Source: Pseudoscleropodium purum
Lineage: Eukaryota; Streptophyta; Bryopsida; Hypnales; Brachytheciaceae
Length of the DNA stretch: 64,000 nucleotides
Assembly: GCA_963969395.1 (NCBI GenBank)
Contig: OZ017797.1
Coordinates: 18,042,001-18,106,000 of the forward strand
Direction of reading: 5' to 3'
A program made the translations under genes and the position numbers. The notes beneath the pieces were generated by a model. It was not told where the DNA came from. It saw only the letters and a list, made by a program, of their open reading frames with translations, and did not search any database. Shown one piece after another: positions 34,663 to 46,754 of the stretch (position 1 is the first letter of the stretch; each line of letters opens with the position of its first letter).

Positions 34663-35151
34663 TTAACCCACAAACAATTGCAACGGCCAGGGAGAAGTGA
34701 CTCCTCTATTGCCCAGCCAGAGGGTAAATGTAAAAATTGCCCTCTACTTTGTGTTGCTTATATTTTGTATTTCATCTCATCTCCTAGCTAATTTGGGGTT
34801 TCTGATTGCAAATATGAATTCAAAATTTGCAAATTTTATCATATGTGGCAAACAAAAAATTTGAGTGTTTTCTGCAAGGGTAACACATGGGGCAATAGAG
34901 GGGTCAATCTTCCCTGGCTATAAACAATATGGTGGACATTTTGTGTTTGATGAATGATAGAGAATCCTTCTTTGTGTTGTAGGACAAAAGTGCAACTATT
35001 CATCTTTAGAATTTTGTCGTGAAGAAGAGAGGTTTTCTCCAGTATTTTAACTTCCAATGAGTGCTTTTGCATTTTTTTTTAAACCAATGATTCCCATACT
35101 ATCCAAAAAGATGATTTCTATGGTCACCAATTTGTTCTTTAAGAGGATTAA
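34663..35151. mobile_element. piggyBac-like MITE copy 2, interrupted by a nested element
   Basis: The left fragment (TTAACCCAC, 34663-34671) and the body from 34929 to the TTAA at 35148-35151 align with the copy at 32650-32863, including GGACATTTTGTGT, GTGCAACTATTCAT and AAAAAGATGATTT. Removing the nested insert at 34679-34921 restores one element. Non-coding. Confidence 0.55.
34679..34921. mobile_element. Nested MITE with CCAGGGA termini and 7-bp target duplication
   Basis: Inverted termini of about 40 bases: GGCCAGGGAGAAGTGACTCC from 34685 on the left, and the complement of AATCTTCCCTGGCT at the right. Both arms include CCTCTATTGCCC. It is flanked by AAACAAT at 34672-34678 and 34922-34928. 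It lies inside the piggyBac-like copy, so it is younger than that element. The superfamily is not assigned; 7-8-bp duplications suggest hAT or a relative. Confidence 0.6.
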
Positions 35152-35280
35152 CCTTGCAATGATGTCGAGGATTAATAATATCTAATGTATGAGTTTCAAA
35201 CAAATTGTAGCCAAACAAAAAATGCATCTACTCATAATTTTTTATTTAACTACCTTGGAAATAGGGCAACAACTTTCTAG

Positions 35281-35516
35281 GGTAAATCCTGTAATGTAGA
35301 GTTGATCATAGTGGAAATCATCCTTTTGGGTACCATGTGAATCATTTGTTTAAAAGATATCTGGCAACACTTATTGGAGGTCAAATTACTAGTGTAAGAC
35401 CTCTCCTTTCCAAATAAAATTTCAAGAATGAACATTTGCACTTGTATTTTATATAGGAGGATTTATTGTCATCCATCAAACATTTAGTGTCCACAATGAT
35501 ACTAGGCAAGGGTTAA
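35281..35516. mobile_element. piggyBac-like MITE copy 3 (inverted)
   Basis: In reverse orientation it aligns with the copies at 32650 and 57666: AAATCATCCTTTTGGGTACCATGTGAATCAT, GAACATTTGCACTTG and TTAGTGTCC blocks occur in the expected order. It ends GGGTTAA at 35510-35516. The other end is mutated (GGGTAAATCC). Confidence 0.55.
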
Positions 35517-38451
35517 CCATTACAAGACATTGCAAGTCCTACAAGCATTTTAAAAGTCAAAATTTGAATTTTTCGCATAGTTCTTGATTTAAAAATTTTT
35601 TTAATCTTAATTTAGAAAATATAGCTCCAATTATCTATCTATATATTTTTATTAATTTTGAAAATTTATAATTTTACAACACTCTAAAGATAGCATCTTG
35701 AAAGCTTAAAATACATCACTTTTGAACTTCTTCTATTGAATTTCTTTTGGTACGAACTCCAAGTATATATCAATTACACCATGATGTTTGTCACTATTAT
35801 TTTCATTTATTTTAAATTTTATAATATTTATAGTAATTTTATAACTACTATATTTCTTACAAATAACTTTCATTAAAAAATCATGGAAAATTCAGTTTGA
35901 TGTTTTTAATTATGAAAAAATGAGATAAAATTTTAGACATATCCAACTATATACAAAATTATTGAATTTTTGAAAAATGTGTTTTCATGTAGAAATCTAA
36001 TGAATTTTGACCAAGCTTGAACATAAAATATTCTTTATGAGTTAAACTTGGAAAGAAGCTAGCCTATCAATAAAGTAGTTGACCAATATTATAAGAGATT
36101 TGGACCAATAAGTGTATTCTTCATTTCTACAATGATATCCATTGACTACTTTTGGGCTTTAGTATCTTTATAGGCTTAAGTAAACAAATTTATAAAGTGT
36201 AACCAGGTACTAAATAATGCCCTCAAAGATTGGGTTTCAAACTAGTCTAAATTCAAAAAATGAATTGGTTTACCTTATGTGACTACTAATTCTCTCCATA
36301 TATTAGGATTCAAATTGCTTTAACATTGTAAATAGTGACTCTAGTAAAAAAACATCTAATGAATAATTAGATCATTTTTTGGCTTCTTTGATAATAGGTC
36401 TTGTCATTTTAGGATTATAGCATACAAGTATACTGTCAAATGAGAAGTCTTGTCCCTTTAGGGTCAAAGAAAAAAAGCACCTCACAATAAGGTTTGTCCA
36501 TGGATGAAAGTATATTAGTTTATATAAAAATCATTGTTCAAAATCATTTAGTGGATGCTAATTGTCCACATTAATGTTACAAAGGTTAAAATTTCAATAT
36601 TTAGGATGTAATTTAAATTTTAAGATTCAAATTGTATTTATGAATATTGGTGATAGCAATTGTAAATCTACCTAGATAGATGTGATTTATAATTTAAAAC
36701 CCACAACTCACATCACATCCACATTAGTTTTGAAAGGCTTTGATTATAAATTACATTCACGTTAATTCTTGAAGGTTTTGATAATATTCTCTAAGGTTAT
36801 AAAATTTTACATATTAAAAGAAGAATTAACAGTTAAAATAGAGGGATTTCATCAATGAAGTTTTCACATTCATGAAAGTGTGTCAAACCTTGTGATTTCT
36901 ATTTTATAACTTACATTATCAAACTTTGCAAATCACAATTTTTTCTTCAAAATACTAGATCCTTTGTCCCCTCCATATACATTCACAACAATGGAAATTA
37001 TTAAATTTTGAAAGGGACAAAAATAACTTCATTACACCACTTTCCAATACAGATAAGATTTGATGTAATGACTAATTTTGGATTCAAATAAAAAAAAAAT
37101 TTTGTACCAAATGTTGGATGATAATTTGTACTAAAATATAGATCAAATTTGAATGAATAAAATACAAATTTGTAGATGAAAAATATTTTCTATTGAATAG
37201 TGGCTATATAATGGATCTTGCTATTGCCACCAAAGAGAAAATTTTAAATCTTAAGGAATAATATTGAAAAAGATTGATAACACTAAAGTTCTAACAATGG
37301 GCCTTAATTATATGCAAATTAGGATTAAGTAAACATAGTGGCATAAATCTAATACACAATGTAAAAAAAGCATGATAGTTGAATTAGAAATTTGTTGTGC
37401 CTACGAGCATTTTGAGATTACAAGACAACCAAACACCTCAAATTTACCTACTTTGAGATTATGTCAAATAATGACAACCACCACAATTTAGTGCCTCCCT
37501 CACCACTAATTTTACCCATTAGGTCCTTACCAACAATTATCCTTTATAACATAGCTTGCTCTGCCATTACTTTGTCCATAGTTGTGGTTCTACTTCTCAA
37601 GGTCAATGTCAATGAACCTTAAAGGAGTTTCTAAACACTATTATGAAATCATCTTCTCTATATGCAAGTTCAAACACCCCTATTATCTTCTATGAACATA
37701 TTTGTACAAGAAAAATACACACCTAACTCTAAAATAACAAGACCTATCACCAACATACTTTGTCAAAAATTAGAGAGAATTGAGAGAGAGAGAGAGAGAG
37801 CCAAATCTTCACTATGCAATTCCACATTTAAAGATACAATAAGTAATCCAGAGAAAGCAACATAAGGAAATGTATCATAGGAGAATGCCTTCAAATCGTA
37901 CTCTACATGGTTTAAGATGACCTTAAACTACCTCGGGTGATAAATGGATGATAAATACTTCTATTGGAATCCATGAGGTTCTTGGTTCAACTCCCCATGC
38001 TAACATTGCTCATGTGTGGGCTATTAAGAGGGGTTGCCTTAGATGTCGTATCGTGTTAGTTTGACTATAGCCCTTGAAGACCATATGTTTCAAAAATAAA
38101 AAAATAAAAAATCATACCCTACAACAGAATACATAAGGTAGGAGGTTCAAATGTTGAAGGCTCATTTTGAATGGATTATATAAATGGACCCTGAATCATA
38201 TATAACATTTTGGAAATGGATGATTCTTTTTGTTGTCAAAAAATGGTAGTGTATATGCTTCACTTGAACACAATTATGAGTTCAAAATTGATATTCAAAT
38301 GAAAATAATTTACTAGTAATGGAGTTTTGATTTGACATAATGTAAGAAACTAGAGCTCTTATGTAATTAGTAAACTAGAACTTACTATACTAATTGCTTA
38401 ATTACAATGGGGGCCTACATTAAATGCTTCACTTTTTGTTCATGAAGTGCT
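35517..38451. other. AT-rich intergenic DNA
   Basis: Nearly 3 kb without a supported gene. The sequence is stop-rich in all frames. A (GA)n microsatellite sits at 37777-37800. TAAGGTAGGAGGTTCA at 38134-38149 matches one end of the TAGGAGGTTCATAAA repeat family seen at 57109 and 62498. Confidence 0.4.
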
Positions 38452-38565
38452 TGCTTTTCTAAGCAAAAACTAACCATTCAAAGCACTATTTCCATTTGTT
38501 ATTGGATTGCTTTTCTAATAGAAACTAACCATTGAAAGCATTATTTCCATTTGTTATTGGATTGC
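38452..38565 (+). repeat. Tandem duplication of a ~57-bp unit
   Basis: Unit 1 (38452-38509) and unit 2 (38510-38565) both read TGCTTTTCTAA, then AACTAACCATT, then CAAAGCAYTATTTCC or close variants, ending TTGTTATTGGAT. They differ at a few positions and one 2-bp gap. Confidence 0.75.
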
Positions 38566-38939
38566 ATTGGTGTATTCAAAGGCATGTTTGCAAATAGGAA
38601 TAGCAATATACGGCCATATGCCTCCAATAATCCGTATTTATTTCAATTCAACCCCCCAAATAATGAAAAATTCGGGATACAGTGCTTTTCTATTGCTTCC
38701 TTTGCCAAAAAAATTCCAACACTTCTGGCTCACAAATTTGTCTAGAGACGCCTGTCTTTCCTTAAGAGCCTCCTCCCTTACCAGTCTCTAAAGGCTTCAG
38801 CTAAAACCAACCTAGATTGTATCAATTCATACCCAGGATAACACGAATCAAAGACACGCAACGCAACGTCTTTTCTGCAGCGAAGAAGAGACCGAAGAAC
38901 TAATTTCCATACAGAAGCTCTCAAACACTGAAACAAAAA

Positions 38940-39320
38940 CATCCTGAGACCGAAGGGAAACACAAGTGCACAACCGAAATCAAGTCTGTAAAACCTTGCA
39001 CCGAAACCATGTCATTAAAACAAATGCACCAGCCCAATATCTCATACATTGAGCTAATGAAGCACAAACATCCTGAGATCAAAGGAAAACACAAATGCAC
39101 GACGGAAATCACGTCCTCCACAACCTGTAACCCTTGCACCAAAAGACATGTCTTTAAAACATACGCACTAGCCCAATATCTCACACACTGACGCACAAAC
39201 GTCCAGAGACCGTAAGGAACACACAAGTGCACAGCCAAAATCAAGTCCTCCACAAACTGCAAAACTTTGCACCAAATACCTTGCCATTAACGCACGCACC
39301 AGCTCAATAATACATGAACA
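38940..39320. repeat. Three tandem ~130-bp units next to the TMEM208 3' end
   Basis: Unit starts lie at 38940, 39069 and 39200, each beginning CATCCTGAGACC or a variant, with shared blocks AAACACAAGTGCAC, ATCAAGTC/CACGTCC, CCTTGCACC and CAGCCCAATATCTCA. A fourth partial start is at 39317. The array ends 25 bp from the TMEM208 stop codon, so part of it is probably transcribed as its 3' untranslated region. Confidence 0.75.
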
Positions 39321-39344
39321 TCCAGCAATGGAAGCAACAAGGTT

Positions 39345-39869
39345 TCATCTCCTCATTTTCCCAAACTTGGGGCGATTCGCCTTCCGCTCCGCTTTCTCCA
39401 GTCTCTTCCGCTCTCTCTCGTCGATGGGACCTTCCGGGGGAGCAGGTTTCAAGAAATTCTCGTACACAAAGGGCCAGGCCTTGTAGATCCCGAAGCCCGG
39501 GATGACGAGATACAACCACCAGAACTTGTCGGACAAGATGGAAGTGACTTGCAGGAAGCTGGTGATGTAGAGCAAATCGTGCATGTAGCTACACAGCCCT
39601 CCGGTGTTCATGTCGAACCCGCCGTCCACGATCTCGCCAGTGGTTTCATCCACTACCGGCTTCGCCATGCTCGCCAGCTGGTCGTACACCAGCTTGTAAA
39701 TCGCGGACGTGAAGAGGAACATGACCCCGTGGAACCACCAGAGGCTGCGAAAGCGCAAACCGAATCTCAAGAGAGCGTAAATCGTATTGGAGATGAGAAT
39801 CAAATTGCGAAGAAAGGCCATGTGCTTTTCGTTCTCGTCCTTCCGCTTCTTCGCACCCTTGTTGGCCAT
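39345..39869 (-). CDS. TMEM208: TMEM208 homologue (ER membrane-targeting protein, SND2 family)
   Basis: A single-exon gene of 174 residues. It matches the plant TMEM208 family end to end: MANKGAKKRKDEN start, a first hydrophobic block at about residues 22-60, then MAKPVVDETTGEIVDGGFDMNT, CSYMHDLLYITSFLQV, and SDKFWWLYLVIPGFGIYKAW, closing with a basic tail, KAERKANRPKFGKMRR. The family member in yeast (Env10/Snd2) is part of the SRP-independent pathway that targets membrane proteins to the endoplasmic reticulum. The start at 39869 is chosen because MANxGAKKRK is the conserved N-terminus; an in-frame ATG three codons upstream is less likely. No intron is needed. Upstream lies a double telo-box. 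Confidence 0.93.
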   Translation of the reverse strand: MANKGAKKRKDENEKHMAFLRNLILISNTIYALLRFGLRFRSLWWFHGVMFLFTSAIYKLVYDQLASMAKPVVDETTGEIVDGGFDMNTGGLCSYMHDLLYITSFLQVTSILSDKFWWLYLVIPGFGIYKAWPFVYENFLKPAPPEGPIDERERKRLEKAERKANRPKFGKMRR

Positions 39870-39937
39870 CGCTATCACCTAACCAATTCTCGGGGGTGAA
39901 ATGGAACTCAGCTCAAATTGCGCAAAACCTGACCTGG

Positions 39938-39953
39938 AAACCCTAAACCCTAA
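39938..39953 (+). promoter_or_regulatory. Double telo-box AAACCCTAAACCCTAA
   Basis: Two overlapping AAACCCTAA motifs lie 69-84 bp upstream of the TMEM208 start codon (minus-strand gene). In plants such interstitial telomere motifs are common in promoters of housekeeping genes. The regulatory role is inferred. Confidence 0.5.
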
Positions 39954-40990
39954 CTTCGTAGAACAGACACTCGAACTCTCGACAGGGAGAAATCGGACCC
40001 ACCCACAAACCAAGGACACGAATTGAGTTGCCGCAAAGGATTTCTCGCGCATTGGGATGCCGCAGAGGATTTCTCACGACTTGAGATGCCGCAGAGCATT
40101 TGGGCTGAAGTGAACATACGACCTGCACATGTGACTCATGTGTGTTTGGCCTGCATTTTGGGCTTTGTTTAGACGCAGTACTGAACATGGGTTTAATGTA
40201 ATGAAATGAGGCCTTCGTTTAGGGTTTAGTTTTCCTGAAAATTTCAAATAGAAATGTTTTTTAAATGTTAAATCTAAAAACTACACAAACTTTGGTTCAC
40301 CTGATTCCTTATAAACTAATTCAATGAAGTGAAAGTGGAAAAGTAAAAGTCAAGTACATTGACCAAATCTTTTTAAGTATTGATTTAAATAAAAACATTT
40401 TATAAGATTCTACAACAACTCCAATAAATTACATTCTACCGTCTTAGAAGTTCTAATCGAACAAATATTACATAATTTCATAACACTAAATCAAACTTGA
40501 ACAAATGGCATTAAATCAAAGGAATGTCATACCTTAGAAGTAGCTAAACACATAACCACTAACATCACAAGCTTTTCAACCACCAAACTAGACAACACTA
40601 ACTAGAACGAAGTGGATAAGGTACAAGCACTTGAAAACATCCATGTATCCAACAACATCTCTTTCTAGGAAGGAGAGTCATTTTAGAACATAAATGTAGA
40701 TATACCAAATAAGCTTATTAATTATTGATTGACATAATAAGCCATTTATGATTCAGCTAGATTTGTGTTTCAAAATGATTCACTTTTCTAAAAAAGGATG
40801 CCATTGGGTGCTTTTACTTTAGCAACAACAAAGATGAAATCAACAAAAGGATGAAAACATAGTAGGAGAGGGGTGAAATTATGGAGCACAAAATCAAAAA
40901 TTCTCCTAGATATTTTCTTCAAGCCTATTTCTTCACCTTTGGAGGAAAAGAATGACTTTCAAAATTCTCAAAGAATGAGAGCTCCACAAG
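39954..40990. other. Intergenic DNA between TMEM208 and S3a
   Basis: No gene seen. A short direct repeat, GGATTTCTC...GATGCCGCAGAG, occurs at 40038-40098 close to TMEM208. The remainder is AT-rich and stop-rich. Confidence 0.4.
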
Positions 40991-41142
40991 CACTATAAGG
41001 AAACGAAGGTATAAATGACTTGTCTACAATGACTGTAGTAGTCATTCTTGTCCACAATGGCTACAAAATAGTTGTTTTATAGTCATTGTTTAGTTAACAA
41101 TCATTATAGACAAGTTGTTTATACCCTTGTTTTCTTGTAGTA
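40991..41142. mobile_element. CACTA-like MITE, about 150 bp, upstream of S3a
   Basis: The left end reads CACTATAAGGAAACGAAGG; the right end, complemented, reads ACTACAAGAAAACAAGG. The arms continue with GGTATAAATGACTTGTCTA against GGTATAAACAACTTGTCTA, giving about 44 bases of inverted repeat around a short loop with another hairpin (CAATGAC-GTAGTCATT). CACTA-type starts suggest the CACTA (En/Spm) superfamily. It lies about 260 bp before the S3a start codon. Confidence 0.65.
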
Positions 41143-41284
41143 AAACCATGGATGGCCACACAGAAATTGCCACGTCTCAATTCTCCGGCGAATACCCTCT
41201 GCAGTTTGAGACCTAATCTCGTGATTGTCGTCTCATTTGACTGAGAAAAGTGAGTGCGGTACTGCAGTGTGAATAGGTCCCGGA

Positions 41285-41303
41285 ATTAGGGTGTAGGGTT
41301 TTC
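41285..41303 (-). promoter_or_regulatory. Telo-box-like motifs of the S3a promoter
   Basis: The plus strand reads ATTAGGGTGTAGGGTTTTC, two degenerate telomere-type motifs about 100 bp before the S3a start codon, comparable to the motif at the L13a gene. Confidence 0.45.
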
Positions 41304-41402
41304 AGGGAAGACAAAACCAAAGCTCTTGGAATTGAATGCTCTTTTCAATTGCCCATTGCTTGCCGAGAATCTTTCTCTGGCCGGCATTGGGGTGCTGCAG
41401 CC

Positions 41403-43011
41403 ATGGCGGTGGGGAAGAACAAGCGTATCTCCAAAGGGAAGAAGGGCGGCAAGAAGAAAATGTAATTCGCGCCTTCCTTCGTCACGAATCTGTGTTTCCG
41501 CCCGCGTTTCAAGTCAGGCTTTGCTCAATTTGTATTTGCGTTTTTTGACATGAGGTTTTGAAGTGCTGCGCAGTGTCGACCCTTTCTCCAAGAAGGATTG
41601 GTATGACATCAAGGCTCCCACCACCTTCACGCAGAGGTCTTTGGGCAAAACTCTCGTCACCAGGACGCAGGGAACCAAGGTACGTCAATGGCGTCCCTTG
41701 CTACAGCTTTTCGTGAAGTTCCGGTTGTCGACTGTGAGTAGGGCTGGGCGCTTGATTTGGGATTTGACAAGAGTTTAAAACGTTTTGGGTGTCGCAACAG
41801 ATTGCTTCCGATGGATTAAAGGGACGGGTGTTCGAGGTGTCGCTGGCCGACTTGCAGCAAGATGAGGACCAGGCTTTCCGCAAGATCAAGCTCAGGGCTG
41901 AGGATGTGCAGGGCAAGAATGTCCTCACCAACTTCTGGGTACGTGTACCGGAAGAGAAAATTAGGGTTTGTCTCAGCTCGTAGGCACAATTTCGATGTGG
42001 AGAGTCTTATGCTTTGTTGCGTGAGTGCAGGGCATGGACTTCACGACCGACAAGCTGCGGTCTCTGGTGCGCAAGTGGCAGAGTTTGATCGAGGCTCATG
42101 TGGATGTGAAGACCACCGACAACTTCCAGATTCGGATGTTTTGCATTGCGTTCACGAAGAAGAGGCCGAACCAGATCAAGAAGACTTGCTATGCCCAGAC
42201 GAGCCAGATCCGTCAGGTTTGAACCAACCCTGTGTTCTCTTATTGCATATCTTGAGAACCGAAGCTGTACTTTCTGGAGAAGTAAATCCTTACTGAAACC
42301 CTAAGCCCTAATCCTGCACCACTAGAGTGGATTAAGTATTCAAAGTCTTCCTGATTCTTGTCATGCTTCTTATTGGGAGAAGGGCAGATTTTCAGGAATC
42401 TAGTTAGTTGGTTGGACCTCTTGGATTGATGATGAACCTCCTGGATTGAACACGCCATTCAAACGTTCGTTACTGTTTCTGTAGCATTAAATTCTCAATT
42501 TTGAACTACAGATTCGGCGCAAGATGCGAGAGATCATGGCGCGTGAAGCCCAGAGTTGCGACTTGAAGGAGTTGGTGGCGAAGTTCATCCCCGAGGTGAT
42601 TGGGAAGGAGATCGAGAAGGCCACGCAGGGCATCTACCCTCTCCAGAGCACTTTCATCCGGAAAGTGAAGATCCTCAAGGCTCCCAAGTTCGACCTCATG
42701 AAGTTGATGGAGGTACGTTATGTTCCCGTGTCATAAAATGTATCTGTCATTCTAAACACGCATGTGCAAGTTGATCACGTGTTTTACCTGGCTTCTATTC
42801 TGAAGGAATCATCTTGTGACCAGCAGTTTAGTCATTGAAAGGCAAGTCAGCTCTAGTTTTGTCACAATAGGGGTCGTTGACCTGAACACCTGCAATATAT
42901 TTTCAGGTCCATGGAGACTACAGCGAGGAAGTGGGTGCCAAGATTGAGAGACCAGTAGGAGATGACGCCGAGGTTGCAACTGCGGAGGCTGTGCCTGTGC
43001 CTGGGGCTTAG
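41403..43011 (+). CDS. RPS3A: 40S ribosomal protein S3a (eS1)
   Basis: Six exons (41403-41461, 41574-41679, 41801-41938, 42031-42216, 42512-42712, 42907-43011) join in frame to 264 residues, the normal length. It is a structural protein of the small cytosolic ribosomal subunit near the mRNA exit. Family stretches in order: [117 protein letters not shown]-like [31 protein letters not shown] and a C-terminal [10 protein letters not shown] with an acidic, alanine-rich end. All introns are GT-AG. Exon 2 starts after CGCAG at 41573. Confidence 0.96.
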
Positions 43012-46000
43012 AATCTGATGTGTTGCTTGCGGAGAGTTAAGCTTTGCTTGTGAATCTGAAGGGAATCCTCCTTCGATCTGAAGTTGCCTGGATGTTGAAA
43101 CGATTTTCGCTTGGCAACGGTCGAGAATCGTTAGTTAACCAAATCAATGTCTGAATGCGATTTGATCAGCATCTGGATTGAACCATTGATATCCTCTTGC
43201 GAGTAGCCTGACCAACAAGGTCATTGTTTGTGCCTTGCTATTTGAATGCAGAATTCTGGTTCTCCACTATACATTGGAGAAACTGGCTGTGCTTCATTGA
43301 AAATGAAATGAACTTCCGTATGAGTGTACTCTTGTGTGAATCAGTGTACATGGTCGGTTACCTTCACATCCACAAAATAGAGGTCAAGCATGTCTTCAAG
43401 GATTTCTTGACATGCATCCAAGTTCCATCTATAGAATTTGTGTGAGCTTCACTCTTAAGATGTTTCAAAAATTGGGAGTGATTCATTGTGAGGTGCTCAT
43501 AGCCTAGTTGATTTAACCAAGTAGTGTTGTGTGTCCTACAACAATCACTTATGATTGTTGTGTTTCCCCCAACATGGGTTAGTTAAGGTTTTCTTGATTT
43601 TGTTAGAGATTGTAGCCAAAAATATGGATGCTACATTTCCTCTTAATCCTTCCAAACACTCACTATCCATTTCTTCTATTGTACTTTTCAAATTTGTTCT
43701 CATCAAATTCTACTATCTTGTTCACTTCATGAATCTTTCTCACTTGTTGTAGAGCTTTGTTGTAAATATCCTAAAGAAATTGTACCAACCCATCAAGGTA
43801 TTCTTGTTTGTTCAAGAATCCATTGTTGTAGATGCTTGAGAGAAGCCTTTCTTCCAACTTTATATAATAGTGAGGATTTTGGAGAGAGGTAAAAAGAAGA
43901 TAAGGTGACTTTTCTTAGAGAAAGAATAGTTCTACATCCCTTTTTCATACTTCTCCACCTATATCCATCATTCTTCTTTGCCTCTAATTTCCCTCTTTTC
44001 ATCTTCACATCTATTGTAGTTTCTCTCAATAGGGATAAAGCCTCTCTCTTCTAAAAACTACAAGGCACTCTTTGGAATGCCAGTGATCATTGATATCTTA
44101 GCCTAAGTGAGCTTCAACTTTTGGGTGCTAGTGATCATTGAGTGAGCTTCAATTGGGCCTTCATTAATCCTACAAACCTACAAAAATTGCAAATAAAGGA
44201 ACTCAAATAGAGAATTAGTTCCATTTTGTAAGCCAAAGCATTCCAAGCAAACTTTGGAAGCTTGTTGAAGTTTATGAAATTCTTGAATCCCAAGTGTACT
44301 TAGAAGATCCCAGATTTGGATCCTAGGATCTCCATATTTGAACCATGCCCTCTTCCAATCATTAATTACTTTGCCTATGTACTCGTATATGAGGGGCCCA
44401 TACTGTTTTGACTTTGAAGTTTCAGCAACCAAACTTTGTGTAGTAGTTTCAAAATGAGTGATTTCTCAAATATGCATTGATAGACTATGAGATGAAGAAG
44501 TCTCTCATTGCTATCAATACATAATCCAATCATTACTCTCATCAATGCAACTAAAACAAATGGCTAATTACAAGTGTCTCAATCCAAAATAGAATGTAAT
44601 TTTTATAAATCTCTTTCCAAATATAATCTTGAAACCAATTACAAGTGTCCCAAATCCAAGTACAAATGTATAATTTTTATAAGTCTCTTTTTATATAATC
44701 TTAAAACTAATTCATAATATATTTCTTGATATTATCTTTATTAATTGATAATTTTAGAAAATCCTATTCAACAATCTTGAAATATTACTATTCCTATAAT
44801 CACATGTCATTTTTGTTTTTAATAAGAATGATGTTAAGAAATATATTCTTTAGAATGATGAGTTTCAATATGCTATTATTGCTTTTAACATGTGTCTCAT
44901 AATCAAGAGGCTCTATAACTTCTTATATTTTTGAATCACTACATAGCTAGTCTCACCTTGCCATAGAAACAATAAATTGAAATAACATATTGATTTCTTG
45001 CCTAGATTGATTTAAGGATGGTCATGGATACCCTATAGCAAGAGTTGAACATGCACTTCAAACTTCACTTGAATTCCTTTTTCTAAAAGACACAATTTTG
45101 ATGATCCTTCTAACATCTTTAATTACAATTGCATTCATACACTATGAAATCCTTTTGCAAAAACACATTATTTTATATTGTCATTTTACAATGGTTTATA
45201 TCCCTTGGTTATATAAAAAACTCCACCTTATTTTTGAAATAGATGTTAGTAGCATCCCCACTCAAAATTGTTATAGTTGTAATTAGTAGTTGCTGTAAGA
45301 ATATGGAATATTCCTTCAAGGATTATTAGGTTGATGTTCAATTAAGATATGCAATTAATGTTCATTCATTATGTTCCTAATTTGCAAATTTTGGTGAGGC
45401 CCTAGGCATTTCCATACAACATTTGGTTCTTATTCACATGCCCAAGTTAAACAAAGAATAGTCTCTTTAGAGATTAGTAGTTATTTATCATTGACTTAAT
45501 TAGAAGTGAATTCAAAATATTGATTATGATACAAAAGGACATAGCTAATTCTTACTTTTATCAATAAACTAAAGATAATGATAAGCTAAAAATAAAAACT
45601 ATGACATTGTTTCATTGGATAAGAAGATACAATCCATATCAAAAGGGGTTTGAATCTAGTATAAAGAACACACTAAATTTCAATGGAATGAATGGATGGT
45701 CTTGGTGTAAATCCAAGAAAGACCACAATGAAAAATAACTTCATTTATTTTTTAAATAAAACAATGTAGACTTCAAGATCAATTATATAGACAAAATTTA
45801 TGAATGTGAGGTTTTATGGGTCATAGACACCCAAAATTTTGTTGGACATTTTTGGAGCTAGGAAAAAAATATTCTTAGAAACTAGAAAATAATAGAATTA
45901 TCCTAAAAGTCTTGAAAGTCATCCTCTCTTTGGCTTTTAGTTTATTTCCAATCTGAGATTGCATTTGAATTTTGAATCAATTTGTCTTTTTTGGATTGAC

Positions 46001-46491
46001 AAGAATAAATGATTACATGTAATGTAATCATGCTAGGTTGTCTTTTTTCACAAATAAAAGTAATAAACCACCCTTGCAAATCCTCATCACTGAGTGAAGT
46101 TCACATCATACTAGTTGTATAATTTCCACTTCTATTTACTATGGCCAAGAATTGAAGCTTTGAAGAATTTAAGTAATTTTGGAATGAGCCTCATCTTAGA
46201 AGTGTGAAAGACTGAAGGCATCATGCTATTGACAATGCTTATAGATTATTATGATTGACTACTATAGTATTATGAATCGCACCCATTAGAGCATCATCCA
46301 TGGTTAATCATCAATCTACTACACTATACTACATTTATGGCTACTTTGAGGTCTCTTGATTTTGGTCATAGCATGTGCTAGTTGAGCAAACCAAATGGCT
46401 TCTATGTTTCCTCAACCCTATACTCTCTATAGTAGACAATTTTGTAGCCTTGGCAACATAGTTACCAAATTGATAACTATGATGTTTTAGC
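43012..46491. other. AT-rich intergenic DNA
   Basis: About 3.5 kb without a supported gene. Short frames (43224-43445 plus, 44178-44432 minus) have no domain. TCATTGATATCTTAGCC / TCATTGAGTGAGCTTCAA near 44085-44150 is a small local duplication. Otherwise I see nothing. Confidence 0.4.
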
Positions 46492-46743
46492 GAAGGTTGC
46501 TACTATGTAAGCATAGGAATGTGAGTCCGCGAGCCTAGAATACTATACACCTATGTTATAGGTGTATATACTATAGAAACCATTTATGATTATAGAATAT
46601 TTATATTACAAATACCCATAATTATTATAGGTGTTTTTGATACATACATCTTCTATAGAGTGTGTTATCTATATCATAAGTACCTATATTATAGGCTCAA
46701 TGCTCTCAAGTTCGCATTCTTAGGCTCACATATTAGCACCGTT
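46492..46743. mobile_element. MULE-like MITE with 11-bp target-site duplication
   Basis: A 252-bp element is flanked by GATGTTTTAGC at 46481-46491 and 46744-46754, an exact 11-bp direct repeat. The ends are inverted repeats: left GAAGGTTGCTACTATGTAAGC; right, complemented, AACGGTGCTAATATGTGAGC, continuing with TAGGAATG / TAAGAATG. The long duplication and long termini fit the Mutator-like superfamily. The interior is AT-rich with ACACCTATGTTATAGGTGT hairpins. It is the best preserved of three copies. Confidence 0.75.
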
Positions 46744-46754
46744 GATGTTTTAGC

